Shown here one piece after another: positions 1 through 8,329 of a stretch of 64,000 nt of DNA. The stretch is from positions 1,574,501 through 1,638,500 of the forward strand of contig NZ_CP097149.1 of the NCBI RefSeq assembly GCF_023370075.1, in the 5' to 3' direction. Made by a program: the position numbers and the translations under genes. The stretch is from Deinococcus sp. QL22. GTDB lineage: Bacteria; Deinococcota; Deinococci; Deinococcales; Deinococcaceae. Below the pieces are notes generated by a model. It made no database searches and had not been told where the DNA came from. It worked only from the letters and a program-made list of their open reading frames with translations. The stretch's first letter is position 1, and the number at the start of each line of letters is the position of its first letter.

Positions 1-2
1 AC

Positions 3-380
3 GGCGAAACCCTGCGCTCGTTCGGGCTGTCCTGGGCCAAAGTCCGGACGGTGCAGGCCTTGGCCGCCGCCGCGCTGGATGGCCGGGTAGATTTTGCCCA
101 CCTGTCCACCTTGCCCGACGAGGCCGTGATCGCCGCCCTGATTCCGCTGCCCGGCATAGGCCGCTGGACGGTGGAGATGTTCCTGATGTTCGCGCTGGCC
201 CGCCCCGACGTATTCAGCATGGGCGACCTCGTGCTCAGGCAAGGGCTGGCGAGGTTGCACCCGCACACGCCGCCCGCCGCGGTACTGGAAGGCTGGGCAC
301 CGTACCGCACGCTGGCCGCCCGCTATATATGGGCCGAAAACCACCGCGTCAAAGGCGGCGGGGAACCGGTGGCGGGGTAG
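3..380 (+). CDS. DNA-3-methyladenine glycosylase, AlkA family (3' part)
   Basis: Base-excision repair glycosylase that removes alkylated purines. Only the C-terminal ~125 residues lie in the window; the reading frame is open from base 3. It shows the helix-hairpin-helix core (LPGIGRWTVEM), followed by a Gly-Asp step (MGDLVLRQG) where AlkA carries its catalytic Asp. The end of the protein (ARYIWAENHR) matches the usual closing helix of the family. The family call is firm; the substrate range cannot be judged from this fragment. Confidence 0.85.
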   Translation, partial: GETLRSFGLSWAKVRTVQALAAAALDGRVDFAHLSTLPDEAVIAALIPLPGIGRWTVEMFLMFALARPDVFSMGDLVLRQGLARLHPHTPPAAVLEGWAPYRTLAARYIWAENHRVKGGGEPVAG

Positions 381-482
381 GAGTGTGGATCGTGGCGATG
401 TGAAATGAATCTCTAGGTGAGTTGCTCCAGTTCAGAGTCAAAGATGTTGACGCTCATGCCCACCCGCGCTGTTCCCACCTTC

Positions 483-1466
483 CTACCCGAGCCTCTCCAC
501 CACCGCTTCCCGCGTCATTGTGGGGGAAACCGTATGGGTACTTTCCACAGTCAGGGCGGCGGCGGCGTGCCCCTGGCGGGCGGCTCCGACGGGGGCCACT
601 CCTGCCAGAAGCGCAGCGAGGTAGGCGGCCAGCATCGCGTCTCCGGCTCCGGTCACGTCGGCGACTTTGGCGGGAATAGTGGGCAGTTCGGTGTAGGTTC
701 CGGGCATAGAGAGCAGGCTGCCCAACTGCCCACGCCGCACCCAGACGGTGTCAATCCCCTGTGCGTGCAGCTCCTCTGCGGCGGCGCGGATGTCGGCCAA
801 CCGGTCAGGCACGTCGCGGCCTACGAGTGCGCCCAGCTCCAGCAGATTGGGTGTGATGGTGTGTGGGGGGAACCCAGCCGCAACAGAGGAACGGATTTGC
901 AGGGCCTTGGGCACGCTGACTGGCTCGAAGGCCACTGGGATACCAACTTCGGCGGCCAGCTTCATGAGGTGGTTGAGGGTGGGTTCGGTCAGGTTCCCGT
1001 CGGCCACCACCCAGGTTGCGCCGCGCAGCACGGCCCGGCGGTCATGCAGGGTGGTGGGGGTCAATACGCTCAGCACAGTCATGTCAGACACGGCCACCAA
1101 CAGTTCTCCCTCATGATCGAGGGTCGCCATGTATGTGCCCGTCAGGTGTTCGTTGACCCGCATCACAAAGCGCACATCCACACCCGCCAGCTTGGAATCG
1201 TCCAGCAGGGCGTCGCCCAGACTGTCGCGGCCTACCGCGCTGACCAGCGACACAGCCACACCCAGCCGCGCCAAATTTTCGGCAATGTTACGGGCCACGC
1301 CGCCCGCCGTCTGGGTGGTCAGGCCGGGGTTGCTGGTGCCCAGAATAACCGGGGCCAGCGTGTGGGCCTTGAGATCCACGTTCGCGCCGCCCACCACGAC
1401 CACGCGGGCCGGGGCCGAAGCTGGAGCGGTCAAGGGGTTGATTCCGGTTGCGTCTGCTGTGCCCAC
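483..1466 (-). CDS. PfkB-family carbohydrate kinase, pseudouridine kinase-like
   Basis: Ribokinase-fold kinase of 327 residues. The N-terminal sugar-binding motif is GGANVD (residues 26-31). A GGVARNIAENLARLG stretch (55-69) resembles pseudouridine kinases more than ribokinase. The PfkB signature DVTGAGD (270-276) supplies the catalytic Asp. If it is PsuK, it phosphorylates pseudouridine to pseudouridine 5'-phosphate for catabolism, but no PsuG glycosidase is next to it. The start overlaps the 3' end of the upstream CitE-like gene by 37 nt, so the two are probably one transcript. PfkB membership is secure; the substrate is inferred. Confidence 0.8.
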   Translation of the reverse strand: MGTADATGINPLTAPASAPARVVVVGGANVDLKAHTLAPVILGTSNPGLTTQTAGGVARNIAENLARLGVAVSLVSAVGRDSLGDALLDDSKLAGVDVRFVMRVNEHLTGTYMATLDHEGELLVAVSDMTVLSVLTPTTLHDRRAVLRGATWVVADGNLTEPTLNHLMKLAAEVGIPVAFEPVSVPKALQIRSSVAAGFPPHTITPNLLELGALVGRDVPDRLADIRAAAEELHAQGIDTVWVRRGQLGSLLSMPGTYTELPTIPAKVADVTGAGDAMLAAYLAALLAGVAPVGAARQGHAAAALTVESTHTVSPTMTREAVVERLG

Positions 1467-2275
1467 AAGGTCAGGTTATCCCGTGCTGCGTCCACGTGCA
1501 TCTGTTCGACTAGTGACCCCTGGTAGGTGGCGACGCTTTTGCCCTCGGTGCGGGCGGTTTCCCAGGCGCTCAGCAGGGCGCGGGCGTCGGTGGCCTGTGC
1601 AGCGGTCACGCCATACGCGGCATTGGCCGCCGCAATCTGGCCCGGATGAATCACTGTTTTGCCCGCAAAGCCCAGCATGCGGCCCTGAGCGCATTCGCGG
1701 GCCAAGCCTTCCCCATCGGTGATGTCGTTGAACACGGCGTCCAGCGGCAATTTTCCGGCGGCGCGGGCGGCCAGCACCACCGCAGACAGGGCGTGCAAGA
1801 GTGGCAAGCGTTCGGGGTGCGGCCCAGTTCGCAGGGCGCGGGCCAGATCGTTTGCGCCCACCAACAGGCCCGCCACACCCGGCACGGCGGCAATGGCGGC
1901 GGCGTGCAGTACCCCGGCAGGCGTTTCGATCATGGCCCACAGCGGCAGGCCCAAGCTAAGTGCGGCCACGGCGCTGGCGTCCTCGGTCTTGGGCAGCACC
2001 AGCCCCGCCGCGCCCGACAGCAACGCCATTTCCCGGTCTGCATGTTCGTGTTCGGTGCCCAGGCCGTTCACGCGCACCAGCACCGGCACGCGCCAGCTCC
2101 CCGCCCGCAGCGCCAGCCGCACATTCTCCCGCGCCTGCGCTTTGGCTTCGGGGGCCACCGCGTCTTCCAAGTCCAAAATAATGGCGTCGGCCCCCAGCCC
2201 ACGCGCCTTTTCTATGGCCCTCGGCTTGTCGCCGGGCACGTACAGCACGGATCGCCACAACGTTGGGGCGGTCAT
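1430..2275 (-). CDS. CitE/HpcH-HpaI family lyase
   Basis: TIM-barrel lyase of 281 residues. It begins with the typical RSVLYVPGDKPRAIEKA phosphate/CoA-binding start, then DAIILDLEDAV (metal-binding Glu/Asp), LVRVNGLGTEH (catalytic Arg), a LVLPKTED strand and an AMIETPAGV strand. Members include the citrate lyase beta subunit-like proteins and malyl-CoA or citramalyl-CoA lyases that cleave CoA thioesters of hydroxyacids. No citrate lyase alpha or gamma subunit is nearby, so a stand-alone acyl-CoA lyase is likelier. The downstream kinase overlaps its end. Confidence 0.85.
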   Translation of the reverse strand: MTAPTLWRSVLYVPGDKPRAIEKARGLGADAIILDLEDAVAPEAKAQARENVRLALRAGSWRVPVLVRVNGLGTEHEHADREMALLSGAAGLVLPKTEDASAVAALSLGLPLWAMIETPAGVLHAAAIAAVPGVAGLLVGANDLARALRTGPHPERLPLLHALSAVVLAARAAGKLPLDAVFNDITDGEGLARECAQGRMLGFAGKTVIHPGQIAAANAAYGVTAAQATDARALLSAWETARTEGKSVATYQGSLVEQMHVDAARDNLTLWAQQTQPESTP

Positions 2276-2388
2276 TCGAGTCGCGCCTGCTGATGAATGG
2301 CGCTGGGGCGTCGGCGGGCCGCTTTGGCCGCGCTAGACGCCAGCAAGAAGGGCAGCAGGGCCAGCAGGAGGGAAAGGAGGCGGGGCAT
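2272..2388 (-). CDS. Possible 38-aa hydrophobic-N-terminus small protein
   Basis: A short frame runs directly into the CitE-like gene with an ATGA stop/start overlap, which would couple their translation. It starts with a Leu-rich stretch (LLSLLLALLPFLLA) ending in small residues, like a signal peptide or membrane anchor, and then has a basic tail. No clear Shine-Dalgarno sequence precedes it. It could be chance; the overlap and the hydrophobic start are the only support. Confidence 0.25.
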   Translation of the reverse strand: MPRLLSLLLALLPFLLASSAAKAARRRPSAIHQQARLE

Positions 2389-2589
2389 AGGGGCAGTCTA
2401 ACGGGGTTGTATGAACTGGGGGAGAGAGGAGGGCCAGGGCTGCATTTGCTGAGCTACATTCACTGTCCTCGCCGCCGTATAGGGACAGTAATAACGCCAA
2501 AGAATGGGGGCCAGTGCCGTGAATTCTGAACAGGCCTTTCAATCCAGCCCCAACCCCGCCCTGACAGACCCGTGTGACGCCCCTTCCCC

Positions 2590-2595
2590 TACACT
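2590..2595 (+). promoter_or_regulatory. -10 box of prepilin peptidase gene (leaderless)
   Basis: TACACT ends 6 nt before the GTG start, with no Shine-Dalgarno between. Transcription would begin at or next to the start codon. No convincing -35 was found. Confidence 0.5.
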
Positions 2596-2601
2596 CTCCG
2601 G

Positions 2602-3759
2602 GTGAATCTCGACGTCTTCATCGTAGTGTGCGCCGCCGTATTCGGGTTGTTGGTCGGCTCGTTTTCCAATGTGCTGATCTGGCGGCTTCCACGCGGTGAA
2701 AACATCGCTTTTCCGCCCAGTCATTGCCCGCACTGCGACCACGCCCTCAGTCCCCTAGACCTCGTGCCTGTGGCCTCCTGGCTGGCGCTGGGGGGCAAAT
2801 GCCGCTACTGCCGCGCTCCCATCAAGCGGCGGTATCCGGTCGTAGAATTGCTGACGGGCCTCGGCTACGGCGTCATCGCGGCCCTATTCCCGCTGGGCGT
2901 CTACGGCGTGGGCACACTGGGTCTGATGGTGCTGTTTACGCTGCTGCTGGTCGCCAGCGCCATAGACCTCGACACCTACACCATTCCCGACGAACTGACC
3001 CTGCCCGGCGTGGTGCTGGGGCTGGTGTTTGCCTTCTTCGGGGCGCGGGCGGCGGGGGCCGAATACAACCTACCCAACTTGCCGGAAGCCGTGAACGGGG
3101 CGCTGCTGGGCGCGGGTCTGTTGGTCACCATAGACTTGCTGGCTTCATGGGTGCTGCGGCGGTTCAAGGAGCGGCAATACCCTGATTTTCCCATCGGCTA
3201 CCAGCAGATCAGTCTGGCGCTGCTGGCGGGGGCGTGGCTGGGGCCGTGGTGGGGCGCGGGCGTGGGCCTGCTGGCGGTGGGCATAAATTTGGCGGCTCGG
3301 CGTGTGGTGCGTATTCCCGAATTGCTCACCATCGGCGGCTTTCTGGTCAGCGTGATGCTGGGCAGCGCAGGCTACGGCATGGGCCTGATTCTGATGGTGC
3401 AGGGAGCACTGGCCGCAGCCGGCGCGGTATCGCTGGTGGCGGGCCTGTACTGGTGGATTCAATATTTACGCACCGCCAAAGCAGACACAGCCGAAGACGA
3501 CGCCCCCTACGACCCCAGCGCCATGGGCTTTGGCGACGTGAAACTGGCCGCCGTGATCGGTGCGTTTTTGGGCTGGGAGCGCTTATTGGTGGCGGTGGTC
3601 GTCGCTGTATTTGCCGGGGCCCTGTTCGGCATCGTGCAACTGGCCCTCAAGAGTGAAAACCGCGTCAAGTTCGGGCCGTATCTGGCCCTCGGCGCAGTGG
3701 TGGCGCTGATCTGGGGCGCGGCGATCGTGGAGAGCTACCGGGGGATGCTGGGGCTGTAA
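2602..3759 (+). CDS. pilD: Type IV prepilin peptidase / N-methyltransferase (A24A)
   Basis: Inner-membrane aspartic protease that cleaves the leader of type IV prepilins and methylates the new N-terminus. The N-terminal domain has the GSFSNVLIWRLP motif and the zinc-binding Cys pairs C42/C45 and C67/C70. The catalytic Asp lies in AIDLDTYTIPD (about 121-130), and the second in the family GxGD motif (GFGDVKL, about residue 312). At 385 residues it is longer than the ~290-aa E. coli type, mainly from extra membrane segments between the two catalytic motifs. The GTG start follows a -10 box, suggesting a leaderless mRNA. A hairpin terminator follows. Confidence 0.9.
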   Translation: MNLDVFIVVCAAVFGLLVGSFSNVLIWRLPRGENIAFPPSHCPHCDHALSPLDLVPVASWLALGGKCRYCRAPIKRRYPVVELLTGLGYGVIAALFPLGVYGVGTLGLMVLFTLLLVASAIDLDTYTIPDELTLPGVVLGLVFAFFGARAAGAEYNLPNLPEAVNGALLGAGLLVTIDLLASWVLRRFKERQYPDFPIGYQQISLALLAGAWLGPWWGAGVGLLAVGINLAARRVVRIPELLTIGGFLVSVMLGSAGYGMGLILMVQGALAAAGAVSLVAGLYWWIQYLRTAKADTAEDDAPYDPSAMGFGDVKLAAVIGAFLGWERLLVAVVVAVFAGALFGIVQLALKSENRVKFGPYLALGAVVALIWGAAIVESYRGMLGL

Positions 3760-3780
3760 AGACTGCAAGGCTAATGAATT

Positions 3781-3819
3781 AGGCCCCGTATCGTCCTGAC
3801 ATTCGGGGCCTGAGTTTTT
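3781..3819 (+). terminator. Intrinsic terminator after prepilin peptidase
   Basis: Perfect 8-bp stem AGGCCCCG/CGGGGCCT with a 15-nt loop, followed by GAG and a run of five T. Confidence 0.7.
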
Positions 3820-3833
3820 GCGATGCTTCGGCC

Positions 3834-4232
3834 TCAGCTTTCCGGCAGGGCCATCACTGTAATTCGCTGGCCCTGCCGCACTCTGTTCAGGCGCACGTCG
3901 GCCAACACAGTCACTTCTACCCGCGCTGCATTGGCCGCGTCTTGAGCCACCGTCTGTACGAACAGTTCCATATCACGCACGACGGGGTGGGCAAAAAAAG
4001 CGTCGATATAGGTATCCAAACTGAACAGTTCCAGTAGCCACTCTCCCGCCCTATAGCTGACCGTAAGTGTGCTGCCGGGGGCCGGATTCTGCGTGGCGGG
4101 GCACAGTTCGGGCAGATGTAGGATGTGTTCTACAAGGGTGGGCAAGTGGGGCCGGGCGTTGGCAATCGTCTTCAGCAGTTCGGCGGGAATGGGTTCAGGG
4201 GCGGCCTGTGCCACTGGACATTCACTGGTCAT
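3834..4232 (-). CDS. QueF-like T-fold protein lacking the reductase signature
   Basis: 132-residue protein that aligns by eye to QueF (preQ0 nitrile reductase) over its central part: a CPxTxxP motif with Cys44, a GEW turn, and the substrate-binding Glu at 68. Two hallmarks are missing. The catalytic Asp seven residues after the Cys is Ala51, and the NADPH-binding E(S/L)KS(L/F)K motif reads E-L-F-S-L-D. It is translationally coupled (ATGA overlap) to a queuosine-precursor transporter. A reductase role is unlikely; it may bind a deazaguanine or do other chemistry with the retained Cys. The alignment is from memory and needs a structure or profile check. Confidence 0.55.
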   Translation of the reverse strand: MTSECPVAQAAPEPIPAELLKTIANARPHLPTLVEHILHLPELCPATQNPAPGSTLTVSYRAGEWLLELFSLDTYIDAFFAHPVVRDMELFVQTVAQDAANAARVEVTVLADVRLNRVRQGQRITVMALPES

Positions 4233-4786
4233 GATGTGGTGGGGCGAGCCACCGAGCGTACCCGGAAGGCGAACAGGGCTGCGATCAGGAACTTAGCCAG
4301 AATGTCGGCAAAGATGATCTGGGCGATGTCGCGGTTGCTCATATCGCCGTAAAAGGCCAGCACCGTAAATAGGATGGAATCCAGCGGCACACTCACAGCG
4401 TTGCTCGCCAGCACCCGTGTCCACCAGTTGCGGTGAATGAGGCGCTGATACACGCCTGTATCGGCCAATTCTCCGATCAGGAGGGCCAGAAACGACGCCC
4501 CAATAAAGCGCCAGGGGGTGCCTGTGACGAGAGCAAACAGCGTATTGACCACCAACGCCAGCGCAAGAGCGATATACACGGCCCGCAACCCGCCCGCTTG
4601 GTGAATCCGGTCTCGCAGGGTGAATACTGCCGCGAAGAAAATAGTGCCTACACTCAGCAGACCGAAAACAGGCAGTGGAATAAAGCTATTGAGCGTCAGG
4701 TTGGCGAGCAAAATGCTCAGCGCGTACAGGGCGATCAGGAGCAGGGGCAGGCCAGTCAGGGCCGCCATCGTAGAACTCTTTCTCAT
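4229..4786 (-). CDS. Queuosine precursor transporter (YhhQ/VUT family)
   Basis: Multi-spanning membrane protein with about six hydrophobic segments, carrying the family pattern GxFLALLIGELADTGVYQ and ASNAVSVPLDSILFTVLAF. YhhQ imports preQ0/preQ1 for queuosine synthesis. The chosen ATG has GGAGG 4 nt upstream; a longer frame from 4819 lacks this. The gene ends in an ATGA overlap with the QueF-like gene, so the pair is likely a salvage unit. Two hairpins lie between it and the upstream Nudix-like gene. Confidence 0.85.
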   Translation of the reverse strand: MRKSSTMAALTGLPLLLIALYALSILLANLTLNSFIPLPVFGLLSVGTIFFAAVFTLRDRIHQAGGLRAVYIALALALVVNTLFALVTGTPWRFIGASFLALLIGELADTGVYQRLIHRNWWTRVLASNAVSVPLDSILFTVLAFYGDMSNRDIAQIIFADILAKFLIAALFAFRVRSVARPTTS

Positions 4787-4854
4787 ACAGCCTCCAGCCG
4801 CAGCGACAACACAGGTCACGGGCAGGCAGAAAGCCTAGCAGGAATGGGGCGGAG

Positions 4855-4911
4855 AAAAAGGCAAGTGCGCCCTGAATTGGAAGATTACCCCCCCGTTACT
4901 GGCGCACTGCC
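4855..4911 (-). terminator. Terminator-like hairpin upstream of the queuosine transporter
   Basis: Read on the minus strand, GGCAGTGCGCC pairs with GGCGCACTTGCC (11-12 bp, one bulge) around a 29-nt loop and is followed by TTTTT. It sits ~70 nt before the transporter start. It could end the upstream transcript or act as an attenuator. Confidence 0.5.
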
Positions 4912-4920
4912 TTCCCCTGC

Positions 4921-4950
4921 AGAGAAGGAAGACTAGGTGTTGTGTCTTCC
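4921..4950 (-). terminator. Hairpin just after the Nudix-like gene
   Basis: Seven-bp stem GGAAGAC/GTCTTCC with a 10-nt loop, then TTCTCT. It starts 12 nt after the stop codon. Confidence 0.45.
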
Positions 4951-4962
4951 CCTCTGACTGGC

Positions 4963-5457
4963 TTAGCGTTTGCGGCCAAACACTGAGGACACCGAGGGCG
5001 GCGGCGTGGGCGCGGCAGTCGTCTGGTATTCGCGCACGGCGGCGTGCAGCCATTCTGGGGTGCGGTTATCGAAGCTGGAGGCAGCCATCCATTCGGCGCT
5101 GTACAGTTCGGCGGGCTGAGGATTCAGGATGCCGGAGCAGTATTCGGTGCCAAAAATAAGGTACAGGCGGGCGTCGGCCTGCCCATGTTCGGTGCCGCGT
5201 GCGGCGTGGCTGCCCACCAGGCGCAGTCCCGAAACCGAAATCCCCACCTGAGCCAAAAGAGCGCGGCGCCGTCCCATTTCCACTACCCCGCTGCCCGCTT
5301 CGGCGTCGAGAACCAGGCCCGGCAGACCGTAATTTCCGCCCGGCAAAATGGGACGGCGCGGGCGCACCAGCAAATACTGATTTCGCTGGTGCACAAGGGC
5401 GAACACGCCCACCTGATAGGCGAGGAGCCGGGCGGTTTCTGGGGGGGACGTGGTCAC
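4963..5457 (-). CDS. Nudix-fold protein with degenerate Nudix box
   Basis: 164 residues from a GTG start preceded by AGGAGAAGTT; a longer TTG frame is less likely. The NYGLPGL entry strand, the spacing GLVLDAE (G-x5-E) and the RRRALLAQVGI helix follow the Nudix consensus, but the REUxEExGU core reads R-R-A-L-L-A-Q-V-G-I and lacks the metal-binding glutamates. Deinococcus genomes carry many Nudix paralogues. This one is probably not a pyrophosphohydrolase and may be a binding protein. Family placement is moderate. Confidence 0.6.
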   Translation of the reverse strand: MTTSPPETARLLAYQVGVFALVHQRNQYLLVRPRRPILPGGNYGLPGLVLDAEAGSGVVEMGRRRALLAQVGISVSGLRLVGSHAARGTEHGQADARLYLIFGTEYCSGILNPQPAELYSAEWMAASSFDNRTPEWLHAAVREYQTTAAPTPPPSVSSVFGRKR

Positions 5458-5541
5458 AACTTCTCCTGAAATGAGGGTGGGCAAACGGCAAGGGGCCGCC
5501 AGACCAGCAGCCTGCAGACAATCAGCCCCCAGTTTAACGGT

Positions 5542-6257
<716 letters not shown>

Positions 6258-6267
<10 letters not shown>

Positions 6268-7310
6268 AGGCGCTCACTCGTTTCAAACGCCAGCACCCAA
6301 CTGACGCTGGCGGGGTCGCGCACAAAGCCGAAGCGGTCATTGATTGCCAGCATAGGCGCGTTGTCGCTGGCGTTGTCGGTTCGTAGGAAGACCTCGCCGC
6401 CTGTTTGGGCTGCCAGGGCCTGTGCCACCCGGAGGACATGCAATTTCAACAGTGTCGCCACGCCCTGCCCGCGCCAGTCCCGCGTCACGCCCGTCAGTCC
6501 GGTCAACAGGTCGGCGCTGGCCTCAGACCGGAACAGGGTGGATTGGCCGATCCAGTCGCCGCCGGGTGCTTCTGCGATCAGGTAGGCTTCGGGCAACAGG
6601 CAAGAATCGTTCAGCACGGCTTCGTCGAACACTTCAAAGGTGAGCGGTGTGGCGGGTTCCGAACGCGGGACATCCCGGCGCACATCGGACATCAGGGCGT
6701 GCAGGCGGCGGGGCAGGTCGGGCGTGCCAGATTCGCGCACCTCCGCGAGGCTTCGGACGCGCACGCCCAGAGCGGTCAGCCGCGCTTCGGTGGGCAGAAA
6801 CGGCCCTTCGTCAAATGGCGCTGCGTCAGAGGCCTGACTCAAGTTCACGGCGCTGGTAAAGTACCGCTTGCCGCGAGTAAAGCCGCGCCGGGTCAGAAAA
6901 TGGGGCGCGAGCGGGTGATCTTCGCGGGCCAGTGTGCGAACCGATAGGGCGTGCCAGTCACGCAATTGCACCTCCAGTGCTTCCCATAACGCCGCGCCCA
7001 CGCCCTGCCCCTGCCGTTCCGGGCACACTGCCAATTCCAGCCCAAACCGCTGCGGGTGGTACATGCCCGGATTCTGCGACAGCAGGCCCAGGCCGACTAC
7101 GGTGCTTCCCGAAGTTGCTCCGCCCTCAGCTTCGGCCACCAGCGCCGTATGACGGTAGCCCCAGGTGGTTTGCTGCGCTGTCTGGTGCCTCAGTTCCGGG
7201 CCGCTGAAGGGGTCGTGTGGGTGGGCCGCCGTCCAGACCTCGGCGGCGGCGTCCCAGTCGGTGTCCTGAATACCCCGCACATTCCATTCAGAAACAGGCC
7301 AGCGGCTCAT
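6258..7310 (-). CDS. Two-domain GNAT acetyltransferase (third of three tandem)
   Basis: 350 residues holding two GNAT folds. The acetyl-CoA loops are ERQGQGVGAALWEAL in the first half and WRGQGVATLLKLHVL in the second. The closing signature NAPMLAINDRFGFVRD is typical of Deinococcus/actinobacterial tandem GNATs related in architecture to mycothiol synthase. Acceptor unknown. Its ATG overlaps the stop of the upstream paralogue by 4 nt (ATGA). Its own end overlaps the arginase-fold-like gene. Confidence 0.8.
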
Positions 7311-8329
7311 TCTTTGCCCTCACCTCCCGGCGCAAACCACTGCATCTCTATCCACGCGGGTTCCTTCACGAAGCCCAGCCGCTCGTTGATGTTCAGCATG
7401 GGGCGGTTGGAGGTGGCGTTGCCCGTCCAGATTTTTGCCGCGCCCCGCGCCCTTGCCTGCTCTATCGATTTCAGCTTCAGCGCCAGCGCCAGCCCCAGTC
7501 GGCGGTGATTGCGGGTGGTTCCGGTGAGGCCAGTATTCAGGCGGGCATCGTCGGCGGGGTCAAGCCAGAGTTCGGTGAGGGCCGCCACTTCGCCACCTGT
7601 TTGATGAGCACGGGTGTCATGCACCGCCAGCAGCACTGCTTCCGGCCAGAACTGCGGATGCGTCCCCCGTTTGCGGAACTCGGATTCCAGCACGGGACTG
7701 GCTTCTCCAGTGCGCGGCACATCGGCGCGGGCCTGCACGAATCCGGCAAAATAGGCGGCCCATGCCGCGTCGGGGCCAAGTTCGGCGCTCAGGTCGGTCA
7801 GAGACACGGCGCGGTAGCCGGGGGCCAGTTGGGCCGCGGCGGCAAACGGCGTGGGGTCGAAGGTTGCCACGTCCAGCACGTTGTCGAAAAAGCGCATGGC
7901 TTCGGCAAAACCCCAGTGTGCCAGAAACGCCAAACCGCGTGGCCGGTCTTCCTGCGTGCCTGCCAGGATCTCGCGTGCGCCGCGTTCCTGTAGGTGTGCC
8001 CAGACTGCTTCGGCCAGGGCACGGCCCACGCCCCGCCTCTCGGCAGCGGGCATCACCATCAATTCGGCGTGGTAGCGGTGGGGGTCGTACATGCCGGGCC
8101 ACTGCACCGCCGAAGCCGCGCCCACCACCTGTCCGGCGTCGTCTTCGGCCACAATTCGCCACCAATGGGGCTGCCGGGGATGCTCACGCAACTCCTGATC
8201 GCCGTGCTGGAGGTACTCGGCACTCACCGTCTGCTTGGGCCACACGGCCTGCTGCAAACTGGCAAGGGCGGGATAATCGGCGTCGGTGAAGTCCCGAATC
8301 TTCACGGTCAGCGGGGAAGGTGCGGTCAT
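7307..8329 (-). CDS. Two-domain GNAT acetyltransferase (second of three tandem)
   Basis: 340 residues, the same architecture as its two neighbours: an N-terminal GNAT with AERRGVGRALAEAVW and a C-terminal GNAT with NHRRLGLALALKLK and NRPMLNINERLGFVKE. It is coupled on both sides by 4-nt ATGA overlaps. The three genes clearly arose by tandem duplication but have diverged widely, which suggests different acceptors and not gene-dosage selection. Confidence 0.8.
   Translation of the reverse strand: MTAPSPLTVKIRDFTDADYPALASLQQAVWPKQTVSAEYLQHGDQELREHPRQPHWWRIVAEDDAGQVVGAASAVQWPGMYDPHRYHAELMVMPAAERRGVGRALAEAVWAHLQERGAREILAGTQEDRPRGLAFLAHWGFAEAMRFFDNVLDVATFDPTPFAAAAQLAPGYRAVSLTDLSAELGPDAAWAAYFAGFVQARADVPRTGEASPVLESEFRKRGTHPQFWPEAVLLAVHDTRAHQTGGEVAALTELWLDPADDARLNTGLTGTTRNHRRLGLALALKLKSIEQARARGAAKIWTGNATSNRPMLNINERLGFVKEPAWIEMQWFAPGGEGKE

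Noticed and set aside
417..1526. Long plus-strand frames opposite the kinase and lyase genes
   Set aside because: High-GC shadow frames rich in Gly, His and Arg; the minus-strand genes have clear family motifs.
2333..2542. Minus-strand frame of 69 codons before prepilin peptidase
   Set aside because: No start signal and no protein-like pattern; a 38-codon frame in another phase fits the region better.
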